Below are positions 35,539-46,300 of a stretch of 64,000 nucleotides of DNA, one piece after another. Each line of letters begins with the position of its first letter. Position 1 is the first letter of the stretch. The notes under the pieces were generated by a model. That model was not told where the DNA came from. It did not search any database and saw only the letters and a program-made list of their open reading frames with translations. This stretch comes from Chitinophagaceae bacterium (GTDB lineage Bacteria > Bacteroidota > Bacteroidia > Chitinophagales > Chitinophagaceae), in the NCBI GenBank assembly GCA_023957155.1, contig JAMLHK010000008.1, positions 62,001-126,000 on the forward strand, read 5' to 3'. The translations under genes and the position numbers were made by a program.

Positions 35539-37905
35539 ATGAAAAAATACATTTTAGTCATAGCCATTTGTCTTTTTACCTCCATCAGTTTCTCCCAAAG
35601 CTGTACGGATACTTTTTACCGGAAAGGCTATTACGATGCCGGGATGGTGCTGCAGGCCAGTGAGAATATCATTACCCGCGATGGCGCTACGGTAATAGCA
35701 GGCAGGCATACCAACACGGGTAGTGGCGAAGTCGCCTTATTCATAACTAAGATCAGCCCTATAGGCGATATAATATGGAGCAAAAAAATAACCAATGGCT
35801 CCTATAACGCAGGCACTACTATTAAGGGTATAAAAGAACTGAGCAACGGGAATCTTGTTCTTATATACGCTAACCTGGAAAACGCTGCCACTATAAGCAT
35901 GCATATTATCCTGTTCAATACGGCAGGCAACCTGTTGTGGGCAAAAAAAATTCCCTTTGCCCAAGGTAGCTTTCTGAACGCCCAAATAGCTGTTACCGGT
36001 GATAACGATATTATAATAGCTGCGACTATAGATATGTCAGGCGATTTTGTACCCCTGATCATTAAAATGGATCATAACGGCAATATCTTGTACAACAGGT
36101 GGTTTGCGGGAAACACGTGCAGCTCTTCTGTATTAACCGGTGTAATAACCGATAAAAATGTACTGTATGCTTTTGGAAGGAGCGATGGTTGCCCCATACC
36201 GGGCAATACGGAAATGGATGAAAATATATTTGCCTTTAAAATGGATCATCAAACCGGAGAATTGCTTCAATCCAGATCCTATTTCTCCATCCGGACGCAG
36301 GCATACCCCTCAGTTAAACTAACATATAACTGGGTATATGCAGATATAGTCAGATCTAATAACGATCATTTTTATATTACTGACAGGTTGTATTCTTTTG
36401 CACAAAACCGTTTTGGCCTTATCAACACCACTATGGATACCCTGCTCAACTTCAGCGGGGGAAGACTATTCTTCAATGATCAAATGTCTGCCATCACCCA
36501 TCGCTTCGGCATCTCCGACACTTTGGGCAACTGGAGCATTTATACTGCGCTGGGCGATAATAATAATACGATGTATATCGCCACCATCAACAAGGCCGGG
36601 CAAATCATCAGGCAAAGAAAAATGCCCTTTTCAGCAAATGAAGTCATTTCATATGGGGGAAAATACCCACTTCATTATAACCATCAATACCTTAATATTG
36701 TAAGCAGTTATCTCCGCAACGGCAATTCGTATATCCAACTCTATCAAACTGGGCAGGATAATGCCCCGGATCTCTGTTTCGGGCTTGATACTTCATTTGT
36801 GCAATTAGAGCCATTCCCCATAACGCCCCATAACGATCACTACTTTACCTATACGGGCAGCATCCTGCTTACGGCAGGTGATCCGGGTATTTCGGTAAAT
36901 GATATCAATCTTTTGGAAGAAAATTATTGCCGGCAAATCAGCCATTGCTCTTTTTTAAAAATAAAGCTTGCAGATGCCACTATTTGTGATACAACGCAAA
37001 CTTACATTTTTACCGCTCTTAAGGATGCGGGTTGCTCAAAGCAGGTGATATGGCAAACAGACGACCCGGCATCGGGGATAATAATTCCGCTTAATGATTC
37101 ATCTGTTGCCATTACATTTAAAAAGCAATGGCAGGGCTACCTCTACGCTTTACTGTCTTCCTGTACTGATCTGAAGGATTCCATTAAACTGAATGTTCTG
37201 ATCAGCCCGGATAAAATTACATTAGGCACAGATACGGCTATCTGCAAAAATGATTCCCTTGTGCTCCGGGCAGGCACGGGGTTCAAAGACTATCAATGGC
37301 AAGACGGTTCGGGAGACTCCCTATTTACCGTAAAACAGGCGGGGTCGTATACGGTAAAAGCAACAAACTATTGCGGTGCGCCTTTCAATGGTTCAATAAC
37401 AGTTGCCGTAAATGAGCCGGGCATTATAGACCTGGGCCCGGACACGACTATATGCAGCAGCCAGCCTTTAATTTTAGACGTAGGTGCAGGATTCAGCAGC
37501 TATCAGTGGAGCACGGGCGCTTTAACAAGCAGCATTACGGTACAAACACCAGGGGTATACTGGCTACAGGTAAAGGATATTAACCAGTGTATTGGCCGGG
37601 ATACAGTTGAAGTAGTTGTCAAAGCTTGCAGTACCCTTTTTTTTGCCCCCAATATTTTTACGCCCAACAATGATAGAGTGAATGATTCTTTTAAACCACT
37701 GATCCGTGGGCATGTGAGTGATTACGAATTTACCGTGTACAATATCTACGGGCAAATTGTTTTCAGCAGCCGCAAACCCGGCGAAGGCTGGGATGGAATG
37801 TACAGAAACCTGCCTCAAAATACCGGGACCTATGTTTGGACATGCCGCTACACGGCAAACGAAGTAGATCAGTTTACCAAAGGATCGGTTTTACTCATAC
37901 GGTAG
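35539..37905 (+). CDS. Large T9SS-exported protein with gliding/type B sorting domain
   Basis: 788 aa. Signal peptide to about residue 19 (SISFSQ), a long beta-propeller-like region (TVIAGRHTNTGSGEVALFI repeats), two Ig-like or PKD-type segments (LGTDTAICKNDSLVLRAG and LGPDTTICSSQPLILDVG), then a C-terminal FAPNIFTPNNDRVNDSFKP ... GTYVWTCRY block, the gliding-motility / T9SS type B sorting domain. It would be carried across the outer membrane and left on the surface or released. It has no obvious enzymatic part, and may bind glycan or cell surfaces. Confidence 0.88.
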   Translation: MKKYILVIAICLFTSISFSQSCTDTFYRKGYYDAGMVLQASENIITRDGATVIAGRHTNTGSGEVALFITKISPIGDIIWSKKITNGSYNAGTTIKGIKELSNGNLVLIYANLENAATISMHIILFNTAGNLLWAKKIPFAQGSFLNAQIAVTGDNDIIIAATIDMSGDFVPLIIKMDHNGNILYNRWFAGNTCSSSVLTGVITDKNVLYAFGRSDGCPIPGNTEMDENIFAFKMDHQTGELLQSRSYFSIRTQAYPSVKLTYNWVYADIVRSNNDHFYITDRLYSFAQNRFGLINTTMDTLLNFSGGRLFFNDQMSAITHRFGISDTLGNWSIYTALGDNNNTMYIATINKAGQIIRQRKMPFSANEVISYGGKYPLHYNHQYLNIVSSYLRNGNSYIQLYQTGQDNAPDLCFGLDTSFVQLEPFPITPHNDHYFTYTGSILLTAGDPGISVNDINLLEENYCRQISHCSFLKIKLADATICDTTQTYIFTALKDAGCSKQVIWQTDDPASGIIIPLNDSSVAITFKKQWQGYLYALLSSCTDLKDSIKLNVLISPDKITLGTDTAICKNDSLVLRAGTGFKDYQWQDGSGDSLFTVKQAGSYTVKATNYCGAPFNGSITVAVNEPGIIDLGPDTTICSSQPLILDVGAGFSSYQWSTGALTSSITVQTPGVYWLQVKDINQCIGRDTVEVVVKACSTLFFAPNIFTPNNDRVNDSFKPLIRGHVSDYEFTVYNIYGQIVFSSRKPGEGWDGMYRNLPQNTGTYVWTCRYTANEVDQFTKGSVLLIR

Positions 37906-38043
37906 CCATCCACTTTTTCAGGAAAAATGTGGATATAATTGCCGATTTGGCTGATTTTACAACGAGAAGGATGTTACAGGCTTTAGCCATTTAATACTAA
38001 TCTATCCTGCGGAGCTGTGTTGAATAGTATATTTTCTCGCTTA

Positions 38044-38107
38044 CTATAGCCGGTGGCGCCGGGTCCACGCTATGCACAAGTCTCCACGGGTGAGATCGGC
38101 TACGAAA
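38044..38107 (+). repeat. Repeat A, right-half copy 3
   Basis: CTATAGCCGGTGGCGCCGGG to GAGATCGGCTACGAAA matches the right half of family A; the left half is missing. Rest of 37906-38202 shows an ATCCAC/GTGGAT hairpin (37908-37934) and no gene. Confidence 0.7.
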
Positions 38108-38202
38108 TCAAAGAGGAATTGAGCTGGTATGGGTAGTTCTTCTGAACCGCTTTTTCTATTCCTTTTTACCTTATTTTAGTTGGACAATAGTGAATTATAG
38201 TA

Positions 38203-41200
38203 ATGAAATTTTATCCCTTATTCAAAACGTTGGTATCATACACAGCTGCAGCCCTGTTCTTTGCAGGATTACCATCTGCTGCAAGCGGACAGGCTCACGG
38301 ATATGATGGAAAAAGTCAGTTTAAGCCGTTTAAGCCGGATACTGCACCTTATGTTATAGCAGATTCTCTCTGGAATGTGGATAGTCTGGGTAATCACAGG
38401 GCAATTGTGAATGTGAAAGATCCATCGCAGGATGCCGTTTTGGTGTTGCTCCCCTGGCGGCGGCCCGATCGCAGACCGGAGACCAAAAGGATCGTGGTAA
38501 TTGATAATAAGACGGGTCGGAAAGTTAAAAATGTTCATGCGTTTACAATCACGAACGAAGAAGGAGTTATTGCTTTTGAGCCGGAAAACGGGTCGGAGGA
38601 ATATGCCGTTTATTATCTGCCTTATAAATTCCGGGAAAAATGGGGTGATGCCCGCTATGGAAAACCCTGGAATGATTACCTGGATACAAGCACTTATGCA
38701 CTTACGGATAAGAAGTGGTTAGCCGAAGTGAAAGCCAACAAAAGCAAATTGCCCGTTGCGCAATTAAAACGATTTGAAAGCAGAACGGAATTTGATTTTT
38801 TTACACCTATGGGGATCATAGCGACACAGCGGGAAGAAGATCTTCTCAAAGAACGCCATAAGAGAAAACCATTTCTATTATTTCCCGAAGACCGGGCGTA
38901 TCCCATCCGTTTACCGGATCAGCTGCCATGGAAGTGGACGACCCACGGACCTTCGGATTCCTTTACCGGCTACGCTTCCCGGAACGAATATTATACCTGG
39001 CAAATCGGTGTATGGGCCCCGTTCGGAGATGTCAGTAATATAGCCGTACGTTTCAGCGACTTCACCGGGAAATCGGCAACGATCAAAAAAGAAGCTATCA
39101 CCTGTTTTAACCGGGAAGGAACCAATTGGGACGGCAAGCCGGTTCACTTTCGCATTGATCTGAAAAAGGGTAATGTACAGGCGTTGTGGTGTGGCATACA
39201 AATACCGGAAAAAACAGCGCCGGGAAAATATTCCGGAACGGCAACAATATCGGCAAATGGTATGCCACCTCAAACGGTTAATATAACCATCCATGTAGAT
39301 AATAACGTTCTTTCTGACCGCGGTGATAATGATTTGTGGAGGCATTCCAGGCTGAGATGGCTGAACTCCACTATTGGCATAGACAGTCTTCCGGTGGCTC
39401 CCTATCAGCCCATGACACTGTCCGGCAGGCATATTGAAGCTAGCGGGAAGCAGGTGCAGGTAGGAGCAAACGGACTGGTACAGTCCATTTTGGTAAACAA
39501 TAAACAGGTGTTGTCACAGCCTGTTGAGTTTCAGATAGTAGCTGATGGAAAAACAATACCGGTCCGGGGCAGCAATGCAATCGTAAAAAAGACCAGTGAT
39601 GGGCTGATCCAATGGATTGCTTCCTCGGAGGAAGATGGGATCCGGTTCTTATGCAACGCTTCTATGGAATATGATGGCTATATCCGTTATAATATAAAAG
39701 TTGTTCCCGATAAGCCGGTCAGCATACAGGACATTCAACTTAAAACTAACTATACGGCAGCAGCTTCTCCCTGGTTTATGGGATGCGGGTATAAGGGAGG
39801 GGTAACACCGGGTCAATACACCTGGGATTGGAAAGGTCCGTGGGACAGCTACTGGATAGGTGGCGATAAAGCCGGGTTACACGTAGAATTCAGGGGAGGC
39901 GCTTATCATGGTCCGCTCCTGAACGACTACAAGCCCAAGGCGCCCGTAAGCTGGTCGAATGACGGGAAGGGAACCATTGAGGTAAAAAGGACCAGCGATA
40001 ATACCGTCCATGTTATAGCCTCATCCGGGGCCAGAAGTCTTGCACGGCTTGACACCCTTGACTTTGAATTCGGGTTACTGATCACGCCGGTAAAGGACGT
40101 AAATCCTGCTAAACATTTTTCAGAAAGATATTTTCACGGTGATCCGGAAGCATTTGATAAAGCGGCCATTGAGGAAGCCAACATAGCAAATATTCATCAT
40201 TCAGGTGCTTTGAATCCTATCATCAATTATCCTTTCCTGATAAAGGATCCGCTGATCAAATATATTGATAAGCAACACCACGAAAACAGGAAGGTTAAGC
40301 TCTACTATACCATCCGGGAACTGAGCAACTATGCGGCCGAGATATTTGCGCTTAAAAGCTTAAACCACGAAATATTCGTGTCGGGCGTGGGGTATGGCCT
40401 TCCCTGGCAAATGGAACATCTTATTGACGATTACAAGCCGGCCTGGTATACCGAGCTTCCCAACCAGGCATCCGATGCTGCACTTGTGTTGAACGGATTT
40501 TCACGCTGGATCAATTATTATCTTGAAGGATTACGCTGGATGTATGAGAACTATAAAATTGATGGTATCTATATGGACGATGTGTCGTTTGACCGGTCTG
40601 TCATGAAAAGAATGCGGAAGATCGCTGCCAGGTACCGGCCGGGCGCCCTCATTGATCTGCATTCAAATACAACCTATTCCAAAGGTCCTATGAATCAATA
40701 CACCGATTTCTTTCCCTATGTAGACAGGCTCTGGTTCGGGGAGTCTTTTAAGTACAACGAGATGAGCCCTGATGAATGGCTGGTGACTTTTTCCGGGATT
40801 CCCTTCGGGCAGATGAGCGAAATGCTGCAGGATGGAGGAAACCGGTATCTCGGAATGTTGTATGGGGCTACGGCGAGACATTCATGGGGTGAATATTCCC
40901 CTGCACCTGTCTGGAAGTTATGGAAGTCGTTCGGCATTAAAGACGCTAAAATGATCGGCTATTGGTCTGGCGACCGGGTCATAGAAACGACCCACCCGAA
41001 TGTAAAAGCCACTGCATACGTCAAAGATGACAAGGTGCTGATATCATTGGGGAATTTTGACACAAGTAATGTAACGGTAAAGCTCATGATTGATTGGGGT
41101 AAGTTAGGTCTGGATGCTTCCGGGTATACCCTTGTAGCTCCCGAAGTAGCTAACTTCCAGCCTGCCGGAAGGTTTTCTCCCGGCGATGAGATTCCTGTTA

Positions 41201-41244
41201 AAGCAAAAGAGGGATGGCTGCTGATTTTGGAAAAAACGAATTAA
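38203..41244 (+). CDS. DUF6067-like secreted glycoside hydrolase-type protein
   Basis: 1013 aa with a signal peptide (to about ASGQ, residue 30). The N-terminal half is beta-rich (sandwich folds, VRFSDFTGKSATIKKEAI; KTAPGKYSGTATISANG), and from about 640 a TIM barrel follows: KLYYTIRELSNYAAEIF, NYKIDGIYMDDVSFDR (D-D candidate acids), LIDLHSNTTYS. The C-terminal sandwich ends VPVKAKEGWLLILEK-like. I take it for the DUF6067 / GH-like family seen in PULs; the exact family is by memory. First gene of a run of four closely spaced same-strand genes (gaps 27, 65 and 91 bp). Confidence 0.75.
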   Translation: MKFYPLFKTLVSYTAAALFFAGLPSAASGQAHGYDGKSQFKPFKPDTAPYVIADSLWNVDSLGNHRAIVNVKDPSQDAVLVLLPWRRPDRRPETKRIVVIDNKTGRKVKNVHAFTITNEEGVIAFEPENGSEEYAVYYLPYKFREKWGDARYGKPWNDYLDTSTYALTDKKWLAEVKANKSKLPVAQLKRFESRTEFDFFTPMGIIATQREEDLLKERHKRKPFLLFPEDRAYPIRLPDQLPWKWTTHGPSDSFTGYASRNEYYTWQIGVWAPFGDVSNIAVRFSDFTGKSATIKKEAITCFNREGTNWDGKPVHFRIDLKKGNVQALWCGIQIPEKTAPGKYSGTATISANGMPPQTVNITIHVDNNVLSDRGDNDLWRHSRLRWLNSTIGIDSLPVAPYQPMTLSGRHIEASGKQVQVGANGLVQSILVNNKQVLSQPVEFQIVADGKTIPVRGSNAIVKKTSDGLIQWIASSEEDGIRFLCNASMEYDGYIRYNIKVVPDKPVSIQDIQLKTNYTAAASPWFMGCGYKGGVTPGQYTWDWKGPWDSYWIGGDKAGLHVEFRGGAYHGPLLNDYKPKAPVSWSNDGKGTIEVKRTSDNTVHVIASSGARSLARLDTLDFEFGLLITPVKDVNPAKHFSERYFHGDPEAFDKAAIEEANIANIHHSGALNPIINYPFLIKDPLIKYIDKQHHENRKVKLYYTIRELSNYAAEIFALKSLNHEIFVSGVGYGLPWQMEHLIDDYKPAWYTELPNQASDAALVLNGFSRWINYYLEGLRWMYENYKIDGIYMDDVSFDRSVMKRMRKIAARYRPGALIDLHSNTTYSKGPMNQYTDFFPYVDRLWFGESFKYNEMSPDEWLVTFSGIPFGQMSEMLQDGGNRYLGMLYGATARHSWGEYSPAPVWKLWKSFGIKDAKMIGYWSGDRVIETTHPNVKATAYVKDDKVLISLGNFDTSNVTVKLMIDWGKLGLDASGYTLVAPEVANFQPAGRFSPGDEIPVKAKEGWLLILEKTN

Positions 41245-41271
41245 CCGGTACAGCATAAAAAAAGAATAGTT

Positions 41272-43287
41272 ATGAAAATTAAGCCTGTTATAACCGTCAT
41301 AATATCCGTTCTGTTGCTTTCCGTTTTATCGTGTACGCATAGAAATGCGGTGGAATTTTATGTATCGCCGGACGGAGATGATCTTAACCCGGGAACTGAA
41401 TCTGCTCCTTTTCAAAGTCTCGAAAAAGCTAGAACAGCGGTAAGATCACAGCTGCAGGAAGCTCCCGGAAAATCAATTTCCGTTAATATAAAAGGGGGTA
41501 TTTATTATTTAGATGCACCGGTTGTTTTTACTTCCGAAGATGCAGGAAAAGAAAACTATCCGGTGATGTACAAGGCGGCTGATGGAGAGAAACCGGTTTT
41601 TACCGGTAGCCGCGAATTGAAAAGCTGGCAATTGCTTGACGATCCCGGAAAATTAGAGCTGCTGTCTCCAGGAGTAAAAGGGAAAATTTATGTGTGTGAT
41701 GTAAAAGCCGCGGGCATCAGCAATTTCGGCGATCCTACTGAAATAGGAAAGCGCCCCGAATTATTTTGCAACGGACAGTTGCAAACGCTGGCACGTTGGC
41801 CAAATACGGGGTTTATAAATGCCGGATTGGTGAAAGGCGAAACAGAGTTGCCTGAAAGATATATCAAAAAACACGGAACAGTGGAGGGTATATTTGAGTA
41901 TATAGATAAGCGGCAGGATCGCTGGACAGCAGAAAATGACGTTCGGCTGGGCGGCTACTGGTACTGGGACTGGAGCGATGAATTTCAGAAAGTGGAGAAG
42001 ATAGATACCCGGAGCAAAATAATGTATCTCGGTAAGCCTTATCATCATTACGGTTACAAAGACAGCCTCCGGTATTTTGGCGTGAACCTGTTCAGGGAAA
42101 TAGATATTCCCGGCGAATGGTACCTGGATCGCACGGATGGTTTGTTGTATTGGTTCCCTCCCGAAGGAATTGTACCGGGCAACGCGAAGGTTACACTTTC
42201 TGTTTTTGACGCGCCTTTTATGATTGAAATGAAAAATTGCTCAAACCTTACTTTAGACGGGCTTGGTTTTGAAGAAGGCAGGGGAAGTGCTATATCGGTC
42301 ACCGAAGGGAGCCACTGCCTTATTTCCAATTGCAGGATAGAACGTTTTGGCAAAGATGGTATACATATTATGGGCGGCAGAGCGCATGGCATTTCAGGCA
42401 GCCTGCTTCGTACGTTTGGTTGTGGTGGTATTAAAATAAAAGGAGGCGACAGAAAAACCCTAACCCCAGCTGATCATGTTATAGAAAATACCGTTGTGGA
42501 ACATTTCTCGTTATTCAAACGGACTTATGAACCGGCCGTTCATATGGATGGTTGTGGCATCAGTGTCAGGAACAATCGCTTCCGTTATTCTTCCTCATCG
42601 GCTATACGGTTTGAAGGGAACGATTTTATAGTGGAGTATAATGAGGTCAGCCACGTGGTGAATGAATCTGACGACCAGGGAGCGGTGGATGCGCATTACA
42701 ATCCATCCTACCGGGGCAATGTGTTCCGCTATAACCGTTGGTCTGATATAAAAGGCGGCACGCTTCACGGTGCCGCAGGCATACGGCTTGACGATATGAT
42801 TTCAGGCGTTACCATATTCGGAAATATTTTTGAACGGTGTGGCGCTGTGCATTTCGGCGGCGTGCAAATACATGGAGGTAAAGATAATTTCATGAGCAAC
42901 AACCTCTTTTTCGATTGTCTTGCCGCATTCAGCTTTTCTCCCTGGGGTGAAAAACGCTGGATAGAACAATTGGAGTCTCCTGCCATTCAAAAGAAAATAT
43001 ACGAAGAGGTGGATATCCGCTCTGACCTCTATCAAAACAAATACCCGGAGCTAAAAAATATCCGGGAGCATGCGGATGTAAATACGGTTAAAGACAACCT
43101 TATCGTAGATTGTGAAAAGGATTTTATAAGAGATCATGAGAAGTTAGTGAAAGAAAACAATACTTCTGTCCGGTCCGAAGGAAAAAGCATTGAATATTTC
43201 TGTTCCGGTGAAGTGTTGAAAAAATATGGATTAGCGCCCATCCCTTTGCAGAAAATAGGACCTCACAATAACAGGTGGATAGAATAA
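41272..43287 (+). CDS. Right-handed parallel beta-helix lipoprotein (2)
   Basis: 671 aa, lipobox cysteine C21 (SVLSC). Same plan as the 29303 gene: FYVSPDGDDLNPGT start, YWYWDWSDEFQKVEKIDT and YHHYGYKDSLRYFGVNLF insert, then NCRIERFGKDGIHIMGG-type coils. Probably a lyase or glycan-binding enzyme. The two copies within one locus may act on related linkages. It is 27 bp after the DUF6067-like gene, so co-transcription is likely. Confidence 0.87.
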   Translation: MKIKPVITVIISVLLLSVLSCTHRNAVEFYVSPDGDDLNPGTESAPFQSLEKARTAVRSQLQEAPGKSISVNIKGGIYYLDAPVVFTSEDAGKENYPVMYKAADGEKPVFTGSRELKSWQLLDDPGKLELLSPGVKGKIYVCDVKAAGISNFGDPTEIGKRPELFCNGQLQTLARWPNTGFINAGLVKGETELPERYIKKHGTVEGIFEYIDKRQDRWTAENDVRLGGYWYWDWSDEFQKVEKIDTRSKIMYLGKPYHHYGYKDSLRYFGVNLFREIDIPGEWYLDRTDGLLYWFPPEGIVPGNAKVTLSVFDAPFMIEMKNCSNLTLDGLGFEEGRGSAISVTEGSHCLISNCRIERFGKDGIHIMGGRAHGISGSLLRTFGCGGIKIKGGDRKTLTPADHVIENTVVEHFSLFKRTYEPAVHMDGCGISVRNNRFRYSSSSAIRFEGNDFIVEYNEVSHVVNESDDQGAVDAHYNPSYRGNVFRYNRWSDIKGGTLHGAAGIRLDDMISGVTIFGNIFERCGAVHFGGVQIHGGKDNFMSNNLFFDCLAAFSFSPWGEKRWIEQLESPAIQKKIYEEVDIRSDLYQNKYPELKNIREHADVNTVKDNLIVDCEKDFIRDHEKLVKENNTSVRSEGKSIEYFCSGEVLKKYGLAPIPLQKIGPHNNRWIE

Positions 43288-43352
43288 GTCAACGGGCAGG
43301 CATGTATGCTGAAATAAATAATACAATTAAATAAAGAACGGGTTATGGTGAT

Positions 43353-46300
43353 ATGGTGTCACTAAAAAAACCATTTAAACGCTTAATACCGCTCCTCATG
43401 ATTCATCGTTTTAGAAACAGGGCATTTTGCTTTGGGGTATTTTTGTTCAGCATCTGTACACCCGGATGGGGTCAGAATGGACCGGACAACCTGGTTATTC
43501 CTCCTTTTAAGCAGGTACCCGAGCGAGTACCCCGTTTCCCGCTCAAAGACTCCCGCAGCCTGTATTCGGACAGTGATATTCTGCTGGCAAAAAATAATAT
43601 TGAGCAATATCCTTCCGCAAAGAAAATCATGCAGGATATTATCAGGCAGGCAGACTACTGGCTGGGGTTTTCTGAAAGGGAGATACTGAATGTAATGCCC
43701 GATGCCCGGGTTCCCAGGGGGTTCGACCTCTGTGCTAAAGGATGTCCTGTGCATGGGGATTCGGTCTTTAAGGTGGGTGGGTTTTATCCCTGGATCATAG
43801 ACCCTAAGCTTCCTTTTAAGGTAAAATGCCCGATCGGCGGGGAGATCTATCCTTCCAACGACTATGCCGGGCATTACAACAACGGGCTTAAAGGCAAGGT
43901 AGAGGGCAGGTATGCTGATGACGGATGGGGCTGGGTATCGCCCGAAGGCGACCGGTACTGGTTTGTGGCCCATGCCAATCAGTGGACATGGATCAGCCAT
44001 ACGATCCCGGGCCTGCTGGCGCTCTCACGCGCCTATCTGCTTACCGGGGATACGCGATACGCAGAAAGAGCAGGCTTTATGCTTTACCGCCTGGCACAGA
44101 TATACCCGTCAATGGACCACGAAAACCAGTCGCGGTACGGCCTGATGGAAAAAATGAAAGGAAACCGTTACCCGGGAAAGATCCTCAACCTGATATGGGA
44201 AACCCAGCTGATCAGGAACGTTGCCGAAGCGTACGATCATGTCTGGAATTATATTGACAAAGATGCTTCCCTGCAGCGATACAGCGGTAAAACAGGAAGA
44301 GAAATCAGGGCCTTCATTGAAGCCAATGTGCTGGAAGACGGGCTGGATGGCATCGCTGATGGCAGGATTGCGGGCAATTTCGGCATGCACCAGAATGCCA
44401 TGCTTCACCTGCAGTTGGTCCGTCAGCATGCGGGAAAAGACGAAGCGATCGAAAAGATGACCGAACAGCCCTCAAAGTCGATGGCTCACAACGGAATACA
44501 ATATGCACTTTACAACCAGGTATTCCGCGATGGGATGCCGCTGGAGTCGCCCGGCTACAATGCACACTGGCTCAAAGAGCTGGTGGATATTGCCGATGTG
44601 CTCAGGAGAGGCAATAAAAACCTGTTTGCCAATTCCCGGATGAAGCAGCTCCTGGATGCCCCGCTCGACCTGGTTACCCTGGGCAGGTATACCCCCGATT
44701 GGGGAGATGGAGGATCGGTTATCGGCGGATTGACAGCACGGTATCCCGATACATACCAGACAGGTTATAATCAATACAAAGACAAGAGATACCTCTATTG
44801 GATAAACAGGTTGGGCGATGATAGCTTCAGCACGTTCGGCTCCCTGTTTTCGGATGCGCTTCCGGCTGTGCCGGCCCTGCCGGAAGAAAGGGCTGTTGCG
44901 CCACAGCAGTCGCGGCTTTTTGCCGGTTACGGGTTGGGTATCCTTAACAATGCGAGCGACAAGACCGCCCTGGCTTTTACCTACGGTATGCACTACTCCC
45001 ACTACCACTGGGACTTCCTCAACGTGGAGCTTTTTGCCAACGGCCGGAAAATGATGCCCGACCTGGGGTATCCCGATGCCATGAATACTTATGTGGCCCC
45101 GGTCTATACCTGGTCGCAGAACACCATATCGCACAACACTGTTGTCGTAGACCGGAAAAAACAAAACCTGAATCTGCCGGGTACACTTCACGGGTTCTGT
45201 TCCGGGAGCTTCGCACGTGCAATGGATGCATCCTCTCCTGCCTACAGGGAAGCATCCCGGTACCGCAGGAACCTGGTGATGGTGGATCTGGACAAAGACC
45301 AAAGCTATGTAGTTGACTTTTTCCATGTATCGGGAGGAAAGCAGCACGACTATTCTTTACACGGACCACCAGGGACGGTCATCACGATCAATGATCAATG
45401 GACAGCCCCTGCACCGGGTACGCTTGCAGGAGCATCTGTTGCACCCGAAACCATATACGATGATGAGAAGCTCCGCGAAGAGGGAATGAAAACCGGGTAT
45501 GCCCGGTATGGTGGTTCCGGTTTCCAGCATTTGTTTAATGTTCAGAAAAGAAGATCGGGGAGCGGGCTTATTGAGTACCATCATACAGACGATGCCTCTT
45601 CCAGGCTCCGCCTTCATACCCTTACCCCAGAGTTGAGCGACCTTTTTATTGCTGATGCTTATGACAAGCCCCGCGCCAGGAGTTACCTTCTCAAATACCT
45701 TATTGCAAGAAGAACGGCAACTACCGATGCTCCTCTTGTAAGCACCTTTATCAGTGTAATGGAGCCGTTTAAAGCGGATGATGCGAAGATAAAGGAAGCT
45801 ATAGCTCAAAAGCTGACGGAAGGCCCGGGACATTGTGTGGTGGTAAGCCGGGAGGCTGAAACGGATGTGATCATTTACGATACCACTTCTTCACTGAAAA
45901 AGCTCAGGCTTTTTAAAATAGCAACGGACGCTGTTACCTCAGTCGTTACTTTTGATAAAGCCGGGAAGCCGATCCGGGTATTTTTTGCCGGCGGCAGTTT
46001 CTTCAGTGCAGGAAAGAAAACATTCAAAGCAGCGGGGCTTCGGGGCAGGGTTGAGCAGGCAGATCCTGAAAACGGTGTTATAACCGTAAAGCTGGAAAAA
46101 GGACATAAAGGTCTGCCGGCGGGCGTTGAAAGCCAGGTAGCTCATTTCCGGAACAGCTATAAGTCAACGGTTCATCCCATCCGGGCAGCCGAATTAAAAG
46201 ACGACCGGTTGATCATCCGTGTTAAAGATGATCTGCTGGTAGGAAAACTACGGTTAGATAAATATGAAAACGGGTCTTTACAAACCGAAACCAGCCTGAG

